From positions 62,001-126,000 of the forward strand of contig JADEXA010000003.1 in NCBI GenBank assembly GCA_015207365.1: a stretch of 64,000 nt of DNA, written 5' to 3'. Position 1 is the stretch's first letter. Each line of letters opens with the position of its first letter. Below, piece by piece: positions 1-9,101 of this stretch. Both the position numbers and the translations under genes were made by a program. A model generated the notes under the pieces. It did no database searches. It was not told the origin of the DNA and was given only the letters and a program-made list of their open reading frames with translations. The stretch comes from Vacuolonema iberomarrocanum LEGE 07170 (lineage in GTDB: Bacteria; Cyanobacteriota; Cyanobacteriia; Elainellales; Elainellaceae).

Positions 1-272
1 TCTTGTTCGGCAGTGGATAAAAGAACATCCCCAAACCCTTGCCCCCGCAAAGACTCCTGCACCCACAGCACATCGACAAACAACCACTGCCAATAGGTTT
101 CTCCAACTAGGCCACCAACGATATGGTCGTCTACATCCCTCACGAAGATTGCCAATGGTTTGTAGTTTCCCTCACCTGCTCGATTTTTATTGAAATTCAG
201 AAGCTGCTGGACAACAAATTCAATGTCATCACGGTGGGGCTCTGTGGCGATTTCAATTCTGTGTTGGTTCAT
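1..272 (-). CDS. GNAT family N-acetyltransferase (N-terminal part, runs off left edge)
   Basis: Reading the minus strand from the ATG at 272 gives an open frame of 90 codons that leaves the window without a stop, so the C-terminus is missing. The start reads MNQHRIEIATEPHRDD. Near residues 76-84 is LRGQGFGD, which fits the acetyl-CoA binding motif A (R/Q-x-x-G-x-G) of GNAT enzymes. These enzymes move an acetyl group from acetyl-CoA to an amine; the substrate cannot be read from sequence. The start lies 10 bases after the stop of the EamA transporter upstream, so the two are probably co-transcribed. The family call is fairly sure; the function is open. Confidence 0.75.
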   Translation of the reverse strand, partial: MNQHRIEIATEPHRDDIEFVVQQLLNFNKNRAGEGNYKPLAIFVRDVDDHIVGGLVGETYWQWLFVDVLWVQESLRGQGFGDVLLSTAEQ

Positions 273-282
273 AGACTTGAGG

Positions 283-1224
283 TTATTCGCCTGAATCTAT
301 CCGTCGATTGACAAGCATCACGCCACAAAAGACGATCGCACCACCGCTTAGGGAAATGGGCGTCGGAATTTCCCCCAGCCATAGCCACGCAATCAGTAAA
401 GCCGCAACGGGAATGAGAGCAAGATAGCTTCCGGCTTGTGAGGCTGGAATTTTAGACAACACATATGACCAGGCAATGTAAGCGACAACCCCTGGAAATA
501 GCCCCATATAAGCCACGGCCAAGGTTGGGGTGATCGGTGCCTGAGCAACTGCCAAGACCGCGCGAGGGGCAAAGAGAAACAAGAACAATGTGCCTGTCCA
601 GATGGCATAGGTTGTAAATTGAATGGCGGTGTATCGTTGCAGCAATGGTTTTTGCAGCACAGAGTACAGACTAATGGAAAGGGTGGCGACAAAGACGAGG
701 AGCACCCCGGTTGATAGCTGAAAGCCGCTCGTGCCGCTGAGCGAAATCACACCGACTCCGGCAATACACAGAGCAACACCAAGCCAACCGACATTGCCAA
801 GACGTTCTCTAAAAAATAAACGCGCCAGTAAGGCAATGACACCGATCTCTGCCGAGATAATGAAGCTGGCTACCCCTGCGGGAACAGTCACTTGACCCGC
901 ATTCAACATAATGTTGTAGAGTGTAAACCCAATGAATCCGCAACTTGATATGAGGGGAAGGTCGCGCAATCGAGGAGCGGGCATGCGCTTGACCAGGGCA
1001 TATCCCATGAGGAAAAGCGATGCGACAAGGTATCGCAGACAGGCGACTTCGGCAGGAGTATAGGCTGTCAGGGAAACACGGATTGCTGGAAATGCCGATG
1101 CCCATAGCAAAACTGTTGCGGCGATCGCCATCATCACGAGTGCTTTCGGGCGATTCTCCTGAGAAAGGGAGTTGGGACGAAGTGGCCGTTTGCTAGCTTG
1201 GTAAACCAACGAAGATGACACCAT
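283..1224 (-). CDS. EamA/DMT-family drug or metabolite exporter
   Basis: The product is a 313-residue inner-membrane protein with about ten hydrophobic segments in two similar halves, the usual layout of the EamA (DUF6) drug/metabolite transporter superfamily. Supporting stretches are the first span with [14 protein letters not shown] (around residue 40) and the second-half [20 protein letters not shown], which matches the conserved EamA C-terminal repeat. Length is typical. It is followed 10 bases later by a GNAT acetyltransferase; modification plus export of a small amine or amino acid is one possible joint role, but this is inference. The ATG at 1224 has a weak GAGA-type ribosome site. The substrate is unknown. 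Confidence 0.85.
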   Translation of the reverse strand: MVSSSLVYQASKRPLRPNSLSQENRPKALVMMAIAATVLLWASAFPAIRVSLTAYTPAEVACLRYLVASLFLMGYALVKRMPAPRLRDLPLISSCGFIGFTLYNIMLNAGQVTVPAGVASFIISAEIGVIALLARLFFRERLGNVGWLGVALCIAGVGVISLSGTSGFQLSTGVLLVFVATLSISLYSVLQKPLLQRYTAIQFTTYAIWTGTLFLFLFAPRAVLAVAQAPITPTLAVAYMGLFPGVVAYIAWSYVLSKIPASQAGSYLALIPVAALLIAWLWLGEIPTPISLSGGAIVFCGVMLVNRRIDSGE

Positions 1225-1413
1225 TTGATTTGTCTCAGGTTATGGGTAAGGGTTGAGTGAGGTTAGGACGGTAAGGGCGATCGCCGCAACAAGTTCGATG
1301 TTAGCTAACGACTGAGCGAAACAGTTTTTGAGACGCGACCGATAAGCCATGACTGTTCCGGTACAGTATTGTGTAGGCGATGAGTTCTAGAGCGAGTTGT
1401 AGAACAAGGAATA

Positions 1414-2217
1414 TCACTTTAGCGACCAGTTATAGGAATGGTCAGTGCTGGGATAGCTACCCTCGCGAACCTCAGCCGCAAAACGCTGGACAGCGGAGGT
1501 AATATGCGTCTGAAGCTGCGCATATCGTTTGACGAAGCGGGGAGATTGTCCTTCGTGCAAGCCCAACATCTCCGTAGAGACCAGAACCTGGCCATCGCAA
1601 TCTGGCCCTGCGCCAATGCCAATGGTGGGAATGGAGAGTGCCTCTGTTACCGCGCGCGCGGCCACACTGGGAATGGCTTCGAGCAACAGCGCGAAGGCTC
1701 CTGCCTGTTCCAGCGCCAAAGCATCTTGAATGAGCTGTTCAACAGCCGCTTGTGTCCTGGCCTGAACTTTGTTTCCGCCTAGCTGATGGTAAGACTGTGG
1801 TGTCAGCCCCAAGTGCCCCATGACTGGGATGCCGCTTTGGGTCAAGCGTTGGATCAGCGCATCATGCCGACCCTCTAGCTTTACAGCCTGAACCCCCGCC
1901 TCCTTGACCAGCCTCCCTGCATTACGAACCCCCTCCTCAAGCGTGTTGTATGAGCCGAAAGGGAGGTCACCGACAACGAGGGCATGGTGCACGGCACGAG
2001 CGACCATTTCGCAATGGTAGACCATGGCATCCATGGTGACGGGAATGGTTGTATCGTGCCCCTGGACGAAAATGCCAAGCGTATCCCCAACCAAGAGGAG
2101 GGGAATCCCCGCTTTATCCAGAGTTGCTGCAGTTAAGTAATCGTACGCTGTAAGCATCGCAAACCGCTCTCCCCGAGATTTGTAAGAGCGGAGATCTTGA
2201 ATGGTGATGCGGCGCAT
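1414..2217 (-). CDS. panB: 3-methyl-2-oxobutanoate hydroxymethyltransferase (ketopantoate hydroxymethyltransferase)
   Basis: The 267-residue protein matches PanB over its full usual length. PanB makes ketopantoate from 2-oxoisovalerate and 5,10-methylenetetrahydrofolate, the first committed step to pantothenate and coenzyme A, in the cytoplasm. Metal and substrate residues are visible: D45 in GDTLG, D84 in VVGDLPFGSY, K113/E115 in VKLEGRHD, and the general base E180 in LLLEAIP. The GDTLG motif has Thr where GDSLG is usual, a conservative change. The gene stands alone; no other pantothenate gene is in the window. A spacer of 189 bases separates it from the EamA gene downstream. The start is the only ATG that keeps the conserved N-terminal helix. 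Confidence 0.93.
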   Translation of the reverse strand: MRRITIQDLRSYKSRGERFAMLTAYDYLTAATLDKAGIPLLLVGDTLGIFVQGHDTTIPVTMDAMVYHCEMVARAVHHALVVGDLPFGSYNTLEEGVRNAGRLVKEAGVQAVKLEGRHDALIQRLTQSGIPVMGHLGLTPQSYHQLGGNKVQARTQAAVEQLIQDALALEQAGAFALLLEAIPSVAARAVTEALSIPTIGIGAGPDCDGQVLVSTEMLGLHEGQSPRFVKRYAQLQTHITSAVQRFAAEVREGSYPSTDHSYNWSLK

Positions 2218-2397
2218 TGTTTTGAAAACCTTTGTTAAGTAACGGTTTAACGGTTAGATATGACTATAGCGGTTAACTGTGAAATGGGAATAGTGCCTTG
2301 CAGATGGGTGCGATATGAAATGACTTGGCTCGTTGCTAAGGAAGTCTGAACTGAGTCGAGCGCTCGAACGAGAACGATGAATTGGGATCCCGTCTTA

Positions 2398-2498
2398 TAT
2401 CGAATCTGGTTAAATAGCCGTAAAACCCAACTATCGTTTGTGCCCACTGCTTTGCAGCGGGCACAAACGATAGTTGGATTCTTCAACCGGATTTGATA
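2398..2498. mobile_element. Hairpin element family A, copy 1 (MITE-like, 101 bp)
   Basis: The ends read TATCGAATCTGG and CCGGATTTGATA, imperfect inverted repeats with TA outermost. The centre is a long hairpin with arms around CCCAACTATCGTTTGTGCCC and its complement. The same 101-bp unit occurs at 10087, 16493, 33406 (interrupted), 42687 and in part at 57982. It codes for no transposase, so it resembles a TA-targeting MITE (IS630/Tc1-like, inferred). Its right end abuts the stop codon of the hydrolase at 2499. The remaining 180 bases up to panB show no feature I recognise. Confidence 0.8.
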
Positions 2499-3239
2499 TT
2501 AGGGCATGGTCGACTCCAGGAATGCAAAGATGGCGTCGCCCCAAATCTGTGCGTCTCGTGCGCAAAAACTATGCCCCTCCGCCGGAGTCTTACCGAACTC
2601 CGGAAAAATGAATAACTTATGGGGTTTGTTTTGCTTCTGGAGTTCTTGTGCCATCGCTTTTGTTGGGCTCAAGTCGTAGTCATTCTTTGCTTGAATGAAA
2701 AGAAGCGGCACCGTTGCCGATCGCACGGCTTGGATTAAGCGCGATCGCAGCTCAGGCACCTTGGCCCAGCTCATGGCAGCAGGAGCAAAGGCAATGGCGG
2801 CTCGCAAACCAAGATCTTTCTCTGCCGAGAGTACTGTTTGAATGCCACCAAACGAACACCCGGCGATCGCCATGCGACGGGTATCCACATCGGAATGCTG
2901 CTTCAGGTAATGCAGGGCAGCTACCACATCCTCTTGATGGGTTTCCTGCAGCGCCACAAATCGTTGGCTTCGGGTAGAGAGGGGCTCTTGGCGAATTACA
3001 TCCATAATGTAAGCGCCTTGGTCGCTAGATCGACCTTGTCCGCGACGGTGCGGAAAAAAGACAAGATATCCCCGGCTGACGAAGGGCTCGGCTATTAACC
3101 TCCCAGACTTGGGATGCTCGCTGCCATGGTTGAGCAGAATCGCCGGATACGGGGCATCTCCTTCCGGCCTATGAATAAATCCCTGTAGCCTTAAATTGCC
3201 GCTGGGGAAAGTGATTTCCTCTGGTTCCGCAAAAGACAT
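2499..3239 (-). CDS. Alpha/beta hydrolase of the dienelactone hydrolase / S9-like family
   Basis: The 246-residue cytoplasmic protein has the alpha/beta-hydrolase order: oxyanion-hole LLNHGSEHP (residues 35-43), nucleophile elbow GCSFGG with S129, an acid in NDYDLSP (D187 or D189), and the catalytic His in EGHSF (H223). This fits a dienelactone-hydrolase-like esterase or peptidase; the substrate is not deducible. The ATG at 3239 follows AAAGAG at a good spacing and lies 8 bases after the stop of the TetR regulator upstream, so the pair is almost surely one operon and the regulator probably controls it. The stop codon TAA is immediately followed by the end of hairpin element A1. Confidence 0.85.
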   Translation of the reverse strand: MSFAEPEEITFPSGNLRLQGFIHRPEGDAPYPAILLNHGSEHPKSGRLIAEPFVSRGYLVFFPHRRGQGRSSDQGAYIMDVIRQEPLSTRSQRFVALQETHQEDVVAALHYLKQHSDVDTRRMAIAGCSFGGIQTVLSAEKDLGLRAAIAFAPAAMSWAKVPELRSRLIQAVRSATVPLLFIQAKNDYDLSPTKAMAQELQKQNKPHKLFIFPEFGKTPAEGHSFCARDAQIWGDAIFAFLESTMP

Positions 3240-3247
3240 GGACTCTT

Positions 3248-3886
3248 TTAGATGGTGTTTTTATCAAGTGTTGGGGCGTTCTCAACGGTTACTTCGGCTT
3301 TGATGCTGGCGGTCAAAATGGCATGTTGTCGCCGAATTTCAGCCAAGCGATCGCCTTCGTTGACTTGTACTCCGATTGTCAGCTCGCCAATCAGCGAGTA
3401 GTAGGCTAAGCGGGCACGAGCGAGAGCTTCAGCTTCAGCAAAGCCAATTTCGAGAAACAGTGCTTTGGTGTAGTCCAGTCTCTTTTGATCAACCTGGGCA
3501 ATCAGGTCAGCGACTTTCTGATCATTCGTCGCCCAAGCGCGAATCGCACGTTCAATCCGACCATCCGCTAAACCAGGCATCAGTTCATTATCTGTGACAG
3601 CGAGTTCAAATAGTTTCAGCAGTTTGGTCTTGGGAGGCGCATCAATCTGGTTAACCCGTTCAATGATGCTGTTGGTGTCGAGCTGTACCCATTCAGCCAA
3701 AATCGCATTTAACAAATCATTGCGATCTTTGAAATGCCAATAGAAGCTGCCCTTGGTGACATTGATGCGCTTTGCGAGGGGTTCTACCCGAATCGCCTCC
3801 ATGCCACTTTCGGCTAAAACGACTAAGCCCTCCTTGATCCAATCGTATCTATCCAGCTTCTTCTCTGTCGGTTTTTGCTTGCCCAT
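3248..3886 (-). CDS. TetR/AcrR-family transcriptional regulator
   Basis: The product is about 212 residues with an N-terminal TetR helix-turn-helix: GMEAIRVEPLAKRINVTKG followed by the hallmark SFYWHFKDRNDLLNAIL. The C-terminal half is a helical ligand domain typical of TetR proteins. An upstream ATG at 3904 is also open, but the ATG at 3886 (MGKQKP) is preceded by GGTGG and is preferred. The gene sits 8 bases before the hydrolase and probably represses both genes. A pair of inverted 18-base arms at 3881-3950 covers the start and is the likely binding region. The inducer is unknown. Confidence 0.88.
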   Translation of the reverse strand: MGKQKPTEKKLDRYDWIKEGLVVLAESGMEAIRVEPLAKRINVTKGSFYWHFKDRNDLLNAILAEWVQLDTNSIIERVNQIDAPPKTKLLKLFELAVTDNELMPGLADGRIERAIRAWATNDQKVADLIAQVDQKRLDYTKALFLEIGFAEAEALARARLAYYSLIGELTIGVQVNEGDRLAEIRRQHAILTASIKAEVTVENAPTLDKNTI

Positions 3887-3950
3887 ACGCCACCGTATTG
3901 ACATCTCTAATAGTTTAGCTTAGAGTGTTGGCATACGGTGGCATATGGGC
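3881..3950. promoter_or_regulatory. Inverted repeat over the TetR start, candidate autoregulatory operator
   Basis: The arm GCCCATACGCCACCGTAT at 3881-3898 is repeated in inverse orientation at 3932-3949 with one change. The arms are 33 bases apart. Each arm also contains a short CATA...TATG dyad, so it may be two separate operator sites. One arm overlaps the preferred start codon of the TetR gene. Autoregulation is inferred from position. Confidence 0.45.
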
Positions 3951-4073
3951 GGAAGTTCTCTCACCTTTTACAGCATTTTCGTGACAAAATTGAGCACTAA
4001 ACTCTTCCACAAGAACAGCATTTCTGCTGGAAGTTGGAGAGCAGTCTTTTGTTGTTGATATGAGCTTTTTTCT

Positions 4074-4463
4074 ATGTTGAGAATTGCTGGATGGTGTTGG
4101 ATGGCGATCGCCATACTTCATGCAGGGGTTGGCTTAATTGTCTATTGGCCACAATGGCAAATGATTGGACAGGCTGGTTGGTTCAACGTTTTGGCTCCCG
4201 ACCCACTCGCGCCTATTTTTGAGCGCGAAGATGCATTCTGGTTCATGATGATGACACCATTTCTGGTGATTTTAGGAAGGCTATGTTTATGGGCGCACTG
4301 GCAGAAACTAACCCTGCCACTGTCCGTTAGCATTATCCTCCTTGGCGTTGTAGTTTGTGGCATAGTTCTGATGCCTATTTCTGGGTTCTGGTTAGTATTA
4401 ATTCCAAGCCTGATGCTGTTATGGGCGTCGAAAGCAACAGGATACAACGCTAGTGCTGAATAA
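4074..4463 (+). CDS. Small four-span membrane protein, DUF6463-like
   Basis: The 129-residue protein has about four hydrophobic helices: MLRIAGWCWMAIAILHAGVG, FMMMTPFLVILGRLCLWA, VSIILLGVVVCGIVLM and FWLVLIPSLMLLW. The start, with an I-A-G-W motif and H16 in the first helix, recalls DUF6463 proteins, whose function is unknown. It is divergent from the TetR/hydrolase operon, so the spacer of about 190 bases carries promoters for both directions and the inverted repeat at 3881 might influence it. The family name is from memory and only moderately sure; the membrane nature is clear. Confidence 0.6.
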   Translation: MLRIAGWCWMAIAILHAGVGLIVYWPQWQMIGQAGWFNVLAPDPLAPIFEREDAFWFMMMTPFLVILGRLCLWAHWQKLTLPLSVSIILLGVVVCGIVLMPISGFWLVLIPSLMLLWASKATGYNASAE

Positions 4464-4798
4464 AGCTTAAGCTTGTTGCGTGTAAGAACTCTAGAAAAGT
4501 TCTTCTGTAGTAAGTAGTTCGGCATGATAAAAAACCAGATCCTAAAAACCTGCACCGCCCGCAGCGCGGGCGGTGCAGGTTTTTAGGATTTTAGGTTTAA
4601 TAGCACCTAACGACTGAGTTGGATTGAGCGAAGATGAAACCCAACACTGGAAGAAGTTTTGTTGAGTTATCCTATTTCCTTCGGAAACGTTTCACGGATA
4701 CTTTTCGCGACACCGCCTACGGGACAACGTTTATCTGTGAATCAGGTTGTCCAAATTTTTAAGCGGGCGATCGCCCTCCTCAAAACCCCATCATTAAG
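4464..4798. other. Intergenic stretch with hairpin element C1
   Basis: This spacer of 335 bases contains element C1 (4511-4608). After it is an AT-rich to mixed stretch with a short inverted repeat GGACAAC/GTTGTCC around 4721-4751 and a GGGCGATCGCCC palindrome near 4765-4777 that could help end transcription from either side. No coding region is supported. Confidence 0.5.
4511..4608. mobile_element. Hairpin element family C, copy 1 (98 bp)
   Basis: The shared left end is TAAGTAGTTCGGCATGAT and the right end TTTAGGTTTAATAGCACCT. The centre is a perfect 24-bp stem (4539-4562 with 4566-4589) and a three-base loop AGC. The second copy, at 42582-42679, has the same length. The two stems differ at five positions and every change is matched on the opposite arm. 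Confidence 0.75.
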
Positions 4799-5686
4799 CT
4801 AGATAAGCGCATTTAGCTGAGCCAGTTCATGTTCAGAGAGCTGGATGGTAGCGGTTCGCATATTGTCTTCGAGATGGCTGATTGTCGTTGTACCAGGAAT
4901 GAGAACGATGTTGGGAGCCCTGTGTAACAACCATGCGAGTGCAATTTGAGTCGTACCAACCTCATGCGTCTGGGCAATTTGTGCCAGAACACCGTCTGCT
5001 TGAGCCAATGGTGCGCCGCGTCGTAGGGGGTGTGCTCCCAGAGATCCATAGGGGATGAAGGCAATGTTATGGGCAGTGGCATAGTTGAGGATGGCTTCGT
5101 GGGTGCGATCGGTAAGGCTATAGCGATTTTGGATAGAGGCGATCGGAGCAATGGTCTGCGCTTCTTTGAGCTGGGCTAGGGTCACATTAGAGACGCCGAT
5201 ATGACGGATCTTCCCCGCCTGTTGCAACTCAGCTAAGGTTCGAATGGAGTCCGAAAAGGGGATCTTTGGATCGGGGCGATGCAGTTGATAGAGATCGATG
5301 CGATCGCGCTGCAAGCGTTGCAAGCTACCCTCGACTCCACGGCGCAGACTTTCGGGGCTGCCATCGGCTTGGATAGTATCGGGAGCGGGTTTGTAAATTC
5401 CGCCCTTAGTAGCAATCACCAAATCGTCATGATAAGGATGCAGGGCGTCAGCGATAATTTCTTCATTTGTTCCTGGGCCATAGGCTTCCGCTGTATCGAT
5501 AAAGTTGACACCCAGTTCTACGGCACGGCGCAGCAGTTGCTTGCCGCCTTCCCAGTCGGCATAGGGGCCAAAATTGCCGGGTTGTCCGGTCAGGCGCATG
5601 GCTCCATATCCTAGGCGATTGATTGAGAGATCGCCGCCAAGTTTGAATGTTGTTTGCATGGTTTGTATGGGAGTCGTAATACTCAT
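4799..5686 (-). CDS. Aldo/keto reductase (NAD(P)H-dependent oxidoreductase)
   Basis: This is a TIM-barrel aldo/keto reductase of about 295 residues. The catalytic tetrad is complete: D64 and Y69 in NFIDTAEAY, K94 in VIATKGG and H136 in LYQLHRPD (counted from the ATG at 5686). IGVSNV and the late NADPH-binding region VLIPGTTTISHLEDNM fit the family. The likely role is NADPH-dependent reduction of an aldehyde or ketone in the cytoplasm. A GTG one codon upstream is an equal start candidate. The gene is divergent from the LysR gene at 5976, the classic layout of a LysR regulator and its target. Confidence 0.9.
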   Translation of the reverse strand: MSITTPIQTMQTTFKLGGDLSINRLGYGAMRLTGQPGNFGPYADWEGGKQLLRRAVELGVNFIDTAEAYGPGTNEEIIADALHPYHDDLVIATKGGIYKPAPDTIQADGSPESLRRGVEGSLQRLQRDRIDLYQLHRPDPKIPFSDSIRTLAELQQAGKIRHIGVSNVTLAQLKEAQTIAPIASIQNRYSLTDRTHEAILNYATAHNIAFIPYGSLGAHPLRRGAPLAQADGVLAQIAQTHEVGTTQIALAWLLHRAPNIVLIPGTTTISHLEDNMRTATIQLSEHELAQLNALI

Positions 5687-5689
5687 CAC

Positions 5690-5975
5690 GTTTATTTCTT
5701 TAGAGATTCAAAGGGTTATTTCAGACATCTGTGTCTGTGTCGGGCTGATGTTTGACCAGGGGAAAGTCTTCTGCGATCGCTGGTGTCCGCCAGGGCAATA
5801 CCCATGAGCAGGACCACTAACATTCCTTTTTAAGGGGATTCAGCGTTTGAAATTACTTTCCGTTGGAGGTGTTTGGCCTCTCATCACCCCGTTGCTTTGT
5901 GCATGTATTCACTATCGCAAGATAATTGGATATTGTGTAGACGAGTGATAAAAATATCTGCTATTTATATAGCGT
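5690..5975. promoter_or_regulatory. Divergent promoter region between aldo/keto reductase and LysR regulator
   Basis: These 286 bases separate two divergent genes. The dyad TATC-GCAA-GATA at 5913-5924 sits in an AT-rich stretch and resembles a LysR-type site (T-N11-A). No promoter boxes can be called with confidence. Confidence 0.4.
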
Positions 5976-6938
5976 ATGAGCAAGTCTTTAGACCGTCTAA
6001 CTCTTTTACAAACCTTTGTGCGCATCGCAGATGCAGGTAGCATCAGCGCGGCTGCTCGGGATTTGGGGCTTTCTCAACCGTCGGTGAGCCGTCAGCTGGC
6101 CGAGTTAGAAGCCCGCTTCAAAGCCCATCTGATGCGGCGGACGACCCATTCCCTAGCGCTGACGGAAGTGGGCGTAGAGCTATTAGCCGATGCACGTCGG
6201 TTACTGGATGAGTGGGAAGCGTTGGAAGAAAAACACTTGGATGCTGAGAAAACGCCCCAGGGTCAGCTCAAAGTGGTTGCCCCGGTTGCACTGGGACAGC
6301 TGTATCTGTTGGATATGGCGATTCAGTTTCAGCAGCAGTATCCACTCATTTCCCTATCCTGGCAGTTGGAGGATCGACCTATCCGCTTTGCTGAAGTGGG
6401 CTGCGATTGTTGGATCAAGATTGGGTCTGTCGTGGATGAGTCGCTGATCGTAGAACCGCTAGGGCAGGTGGAACGAATGGTTGTCGCTGCTCCTGAATTG
6501 CTCAAAGAATATGGCCGACCCAAAACCTTGAGTGATTTGGAGAGCCTTCCCTTCGTTGCTCTGGAGCCCTTTGAGGGTCGACAGATTCCCTTGACCCATG
6601 CTGAGGAAGAGACAAGAGTTCTGTCACCTACGGTGCGGATGGTGACGAACAATATTTCTGCTTTGCGCCAAGCGACGTTGGCTGGCTTGGGAGCCGCTGT
6701 CATACCGCGCTGGTTCATTGAAGAGGATTTGAGATACCAGCGGTTGATTGATGTACAACCCAACTGGCGGGCTCCAACCCTAACGATTCACATGGCCTCG
6801 CTCCCTGGACGACATCGACCCTATCGCTTGAGGGCTTTTCTTGACGCCTTGCGGCAAACGGTACCGGAGATTCCGGGAGTTGAGAGGATGCATGCAGCTT
6901 CTAAGCGACCGAGAGGGGAACGCCGTCAAATGCGTTGA
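5976..6938 (+). CDS. LysR-family transcriptional regulator
   Basis: The 320-residue protein starts with a LysR winged helix-turn-helix: LQTFVRIADAGSISAAARDLGLSQPSVSRQL at about residues 10-40, followed by the linker helix and a periplasmic-binding-protein-like effector domain (APVALGQLYLL onwards). It probably activates the divergent aldo/keto reductase at 5686 in answer to an unknown small molecule and represses itself. The C-terminal tail is basic (PRGERRQMR). Its 3' end overlaps the convergent LtrA gene by 38 bases, so the last residues may be a recent extension. Confidence 0.92.
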   Translation: MSKSLDRLTLLQTFVRIADAGSISAAARDLGLSQPSVSRQLAELEARFKAHLMRRTTHSLALTEVGVELLADARRLLDEWEALEEKHLDAEKTPQGQLKVVAPVALGQLYLLDMAIQFQQQYPLISLSWQLEDRPIRFAEVGCDCWIKIGSVVDESLIVEPLGQVERMVVAAPELLKEYGRPKTLSDLESLPFVALEPFEGRQIPLTHAEEETRVLSPTVRMVTNNISALRQATLAGLGAAVIPRWFIEEDLRYQRLIDVQPNWRAPTLTIHMASLPGRHRPYRLRAFLDALRQTVPEIPGVERMHAASKRPRGERRQMR

Positions 6939-8061
6939 GCATAACTAAGCAGGCGGCTAGCAGCGACACTAAAACAAGAGAGGAGAGTCCCAAGGGAATG
7001 CAACCCAGCGTTAGTAGCGCCAGTACCAATCGTGCGATGACCACCTGCTGCGGTAGTGGATGGGTTGATGCCCACTGTAGAATCGTCACTCCCAGCAGAA
7101 ATAGCGCAAGGCCACCACAGAGAACCGCCTGTTCGGCCATTGGAAATCCATGCCCCGATACGGACTCGATCGCAAACTGGACACCGACTCCCGTCGCGAC
7201 GATGCCCATGAACGCTAACACATGGCTGTAGCCATAGATGTAGGAGCGAATGAGAGCCAGCTTGCCCCCGCGCAATGCCTGGTCGATGACGTCTTCATCT
7301 GCCCGCTCGAAGTACATCCACCACAAACTGACGGCCATGACAAAGCCGCTAATGCCTGCCAGAATTGTGGCCCATTGCCAGTCTGTGTGCGCTACTCCCG
7401 TCGCAACAGAAACCATGGCTTCTCCCAGCACAATGATGACAAATAGGCCGAAGCGCTCATCCATATGGGACTTTTGGATAGGGACAGAGCGAATGGTGAC
7501 ATAGGTGATGGGGCCGTTGCTGATCTCAATAGCTAGGGCGATCGCCCACAACCAATAGCGAGCGGGGGCGGGTATCGCGATGGAGAGGATCCAAAACAAA
7601 GCTGCAACCGAGAAACTAATCGTGTAGCGAGCGGTTAGCTCTCTAGCTTCGGGCACAAACCGCCAAGCCTGGATATAGAGCCAGATGATGACGAGGCGCA
7701 GAGCACTGTAAATGGCCGCAAACCGCTCTGAATGGCCGTGGAGCACATCGCCAACGGTGAGCGCCATTACGACTAGCCCCAACATGACGCCCAGCATCAC
7801 CAAACGGTAGCGGCCCCGTTCTACATCAAACTGGTCAGCATAATAGCTAAAGTCAATCCACAGCCACCAGACAGGGATGAACAGACCGACAAAACTGGCA
7901 ATAATTCCCCAGCTCAACTCGTCGTGGAGAAAGTGAGACAATTCGGCGATCGCAAATACAAATACCAAATCAAAGAACAGTTCTAACCAGGTGGCGTGGC
8001 GCGACTGTCCCCGGTCTTCATTACGGTACAGCCTTAAAGGGTGAGAACGTTGACGGGGCAT
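6901..8061 (-). CDS. Low-temperature-requirement A (LtrA) family membrane protein
   Basis: The product has about 386 residues and many membrane helices. The N-terminal signature ATWLELFFDLVFVFAIAELSH is the LtrA hallmark, followed by WWLWIDFSYYADQFD and the conserved ERFGLFVIIVLGEAMVS. LtrA proteins were named from a Listeria cold-growth mutant; their biochemical role is unknown. An upstream GTG at 8085 would add eight residues; the ATG at 8061 is chosen because neither start has a good ribosome site. The 3' end overlaps the LysR gene on the other strand. Confidence 0.88.
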   Translation of the reverse strand: MPRQRSHPLRLYRNEDRGQSRHATWLELFFDLVFVFAIAELSHFLHDELSWGIIASFVGLFIPVWWLWIDFSYYADQFDVERGRYRLVMLGVMLGLVVMALTVGDVLHGHSERFAAIYSALRLVIIWLYIQAWRFVPEARELTARYTISFSVAALFWILSIAIPAPARYWLWAIALAIEISNGPITYVTIRSVPIQKSHMDERFGLFVIIVLGEAMVSVATGVAHTDWQWATILAGISGFVMAVSLWWMYFERADEDVIDQALRGGKLALIRSYIYGYSHVLAFMGIVATGVGVQFAIESVSGHGFPMAEQAVLCGGLALFLLGVTILQWASTHPLPQQVVIARLVLALLTLGCIPLGLSSLVLVSLLAACLVMLNAFDGVPLSVA

Positions 8062-8225
8062 AGGAGTTTGGGGGAGGCACAACACCGCTCACTATACAAC
8101 GGCATCCCTATACGGTAATGGTCGCCGAAGGTTGCGGCATCTAAGGATGATTTTTCTGGAACGAAACATATCATGCCCATTACAAATGATTGATTGAAAC
8201 CCTTGTACACAAGGGCTATCATCAA

Positions 8226-9089
8226 TTATCGAGGTTTGGTTTTCATAGAATTGAGATTAAACCACCGATACCTAGATGCAAAAAGAGCATAGAGGGCATA
8301 GGCGATAAAACCAGTTGCAATAATCCCCAGCCCTATCCTTCCATAGGGCTGGTCTGAAACCTTTTCCAACGCCACGTCTAAACCACCTGCCGCTTCTGGT
8401 TGTGCCAGCAATGCGGCTTGGATTAAGCCGATTCCAATCACGGTAAAGGCGACGCCGCGTGCGGTGTAGCCAATCTGTCCTAGCCAGGTCGCAAGGGTTT
8501 CTACGTGGCTGTGGCACGTTGCTTTGAATTGGCTGATGTAGCTCCCCGATAGGCCACCGTAAACATAAACTAAGCCGACTCCAACGACAGAGAGGCCCGC
8601 CAGGAGCAACAACAAAACACCCCACGCGCTTTCTAAAAGCTGCGCTGCCAAATCCTCAATCGTATCGTCCTGTTCTTGCTGGAGTGCCGTCATTAGTTCG
8701 GCGGCGGCATAGACAAGGCTGGCATAGCTCAAGCCGCTCATTGCGTAGCCGAGTCGCTGCACCGTATTCAAAGGACTGCCTGTGTCTGAATGTTCTGGAT
8801 CGGCGATCGCCTGAACAAACCGCCAAAATGCATAGCCTGCGATTCCAACAGCTAGCAAAAAGAGCAAAAAGATACCGAGGGGTTGTCGTGTCACCACCCG
8901 CAATATCCCTTCTGTACCCAACAGCGGTAGCGAAAGCCCAACGGACTCGCCGAGCGCGAACAGACCGACGCTGAGATAGAGCACACCTTTTGCGGCATAG
9001 CCAAGGCGCATCCAGCCCTTGACCACGCCCAATGCGGCAAGCTGTGTTAGCGATCGTTGAAATCGAGCGGCGAGCGTTTGAACCATCAT
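8226..9089 (-). CDS. DUF1206 membrane protein
   Basis: The 287-residue inner-membrane protein has three similar two-helix units: GWMRLGYAAKGVLYLSVGLFAL, TVQRLGYAMSGLSYASLVYAA and WLGQIGYTARGVAFTVIGIGL. This triple repeat of G-Y-x-A-x-G is the DUF1206 pattern. Function is unknown. The start is 12 bases after the stop of the lipoprotein gene upstream, so both probably share a transcript. A second ATG directly follows the first. Confidence 0.87.
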   Translation of the reverse strand: MMVQTLAARFQRSLTQLAALGVVKGWMRLGYAAKGVLYLSVGLFALGESVGLSLPLLGTEGILRVVTRQPLGIFLLFLLAVGIAGYAFWRFVQAIADPEHSDTGSPLNTVQRLGYAMSGLSYASLVYAAAELMTALQQEQDDTIEDLAAQLLESAWGVLLLLLAGLSVVGVGLVYVYGGLSGSYISQFKATCHSHVETLATWLGQIGYTARGVAFTVIGIGLIQAALLAQPEAAGGLDVALEKVSDQPYGRIGLGIIATGFIAYALYALFASRYRWFNLNSMKTKPR

Positions 9090-9101
9090 CCAAGCGAGAT
9101 A

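Noticed and set aside
2247..2486. 79-residue minus-strand frame
   Set aside because: It runs through hairpin element A1; the same frame appears at other A copies (for example 10089-10316) because the element is repeated.
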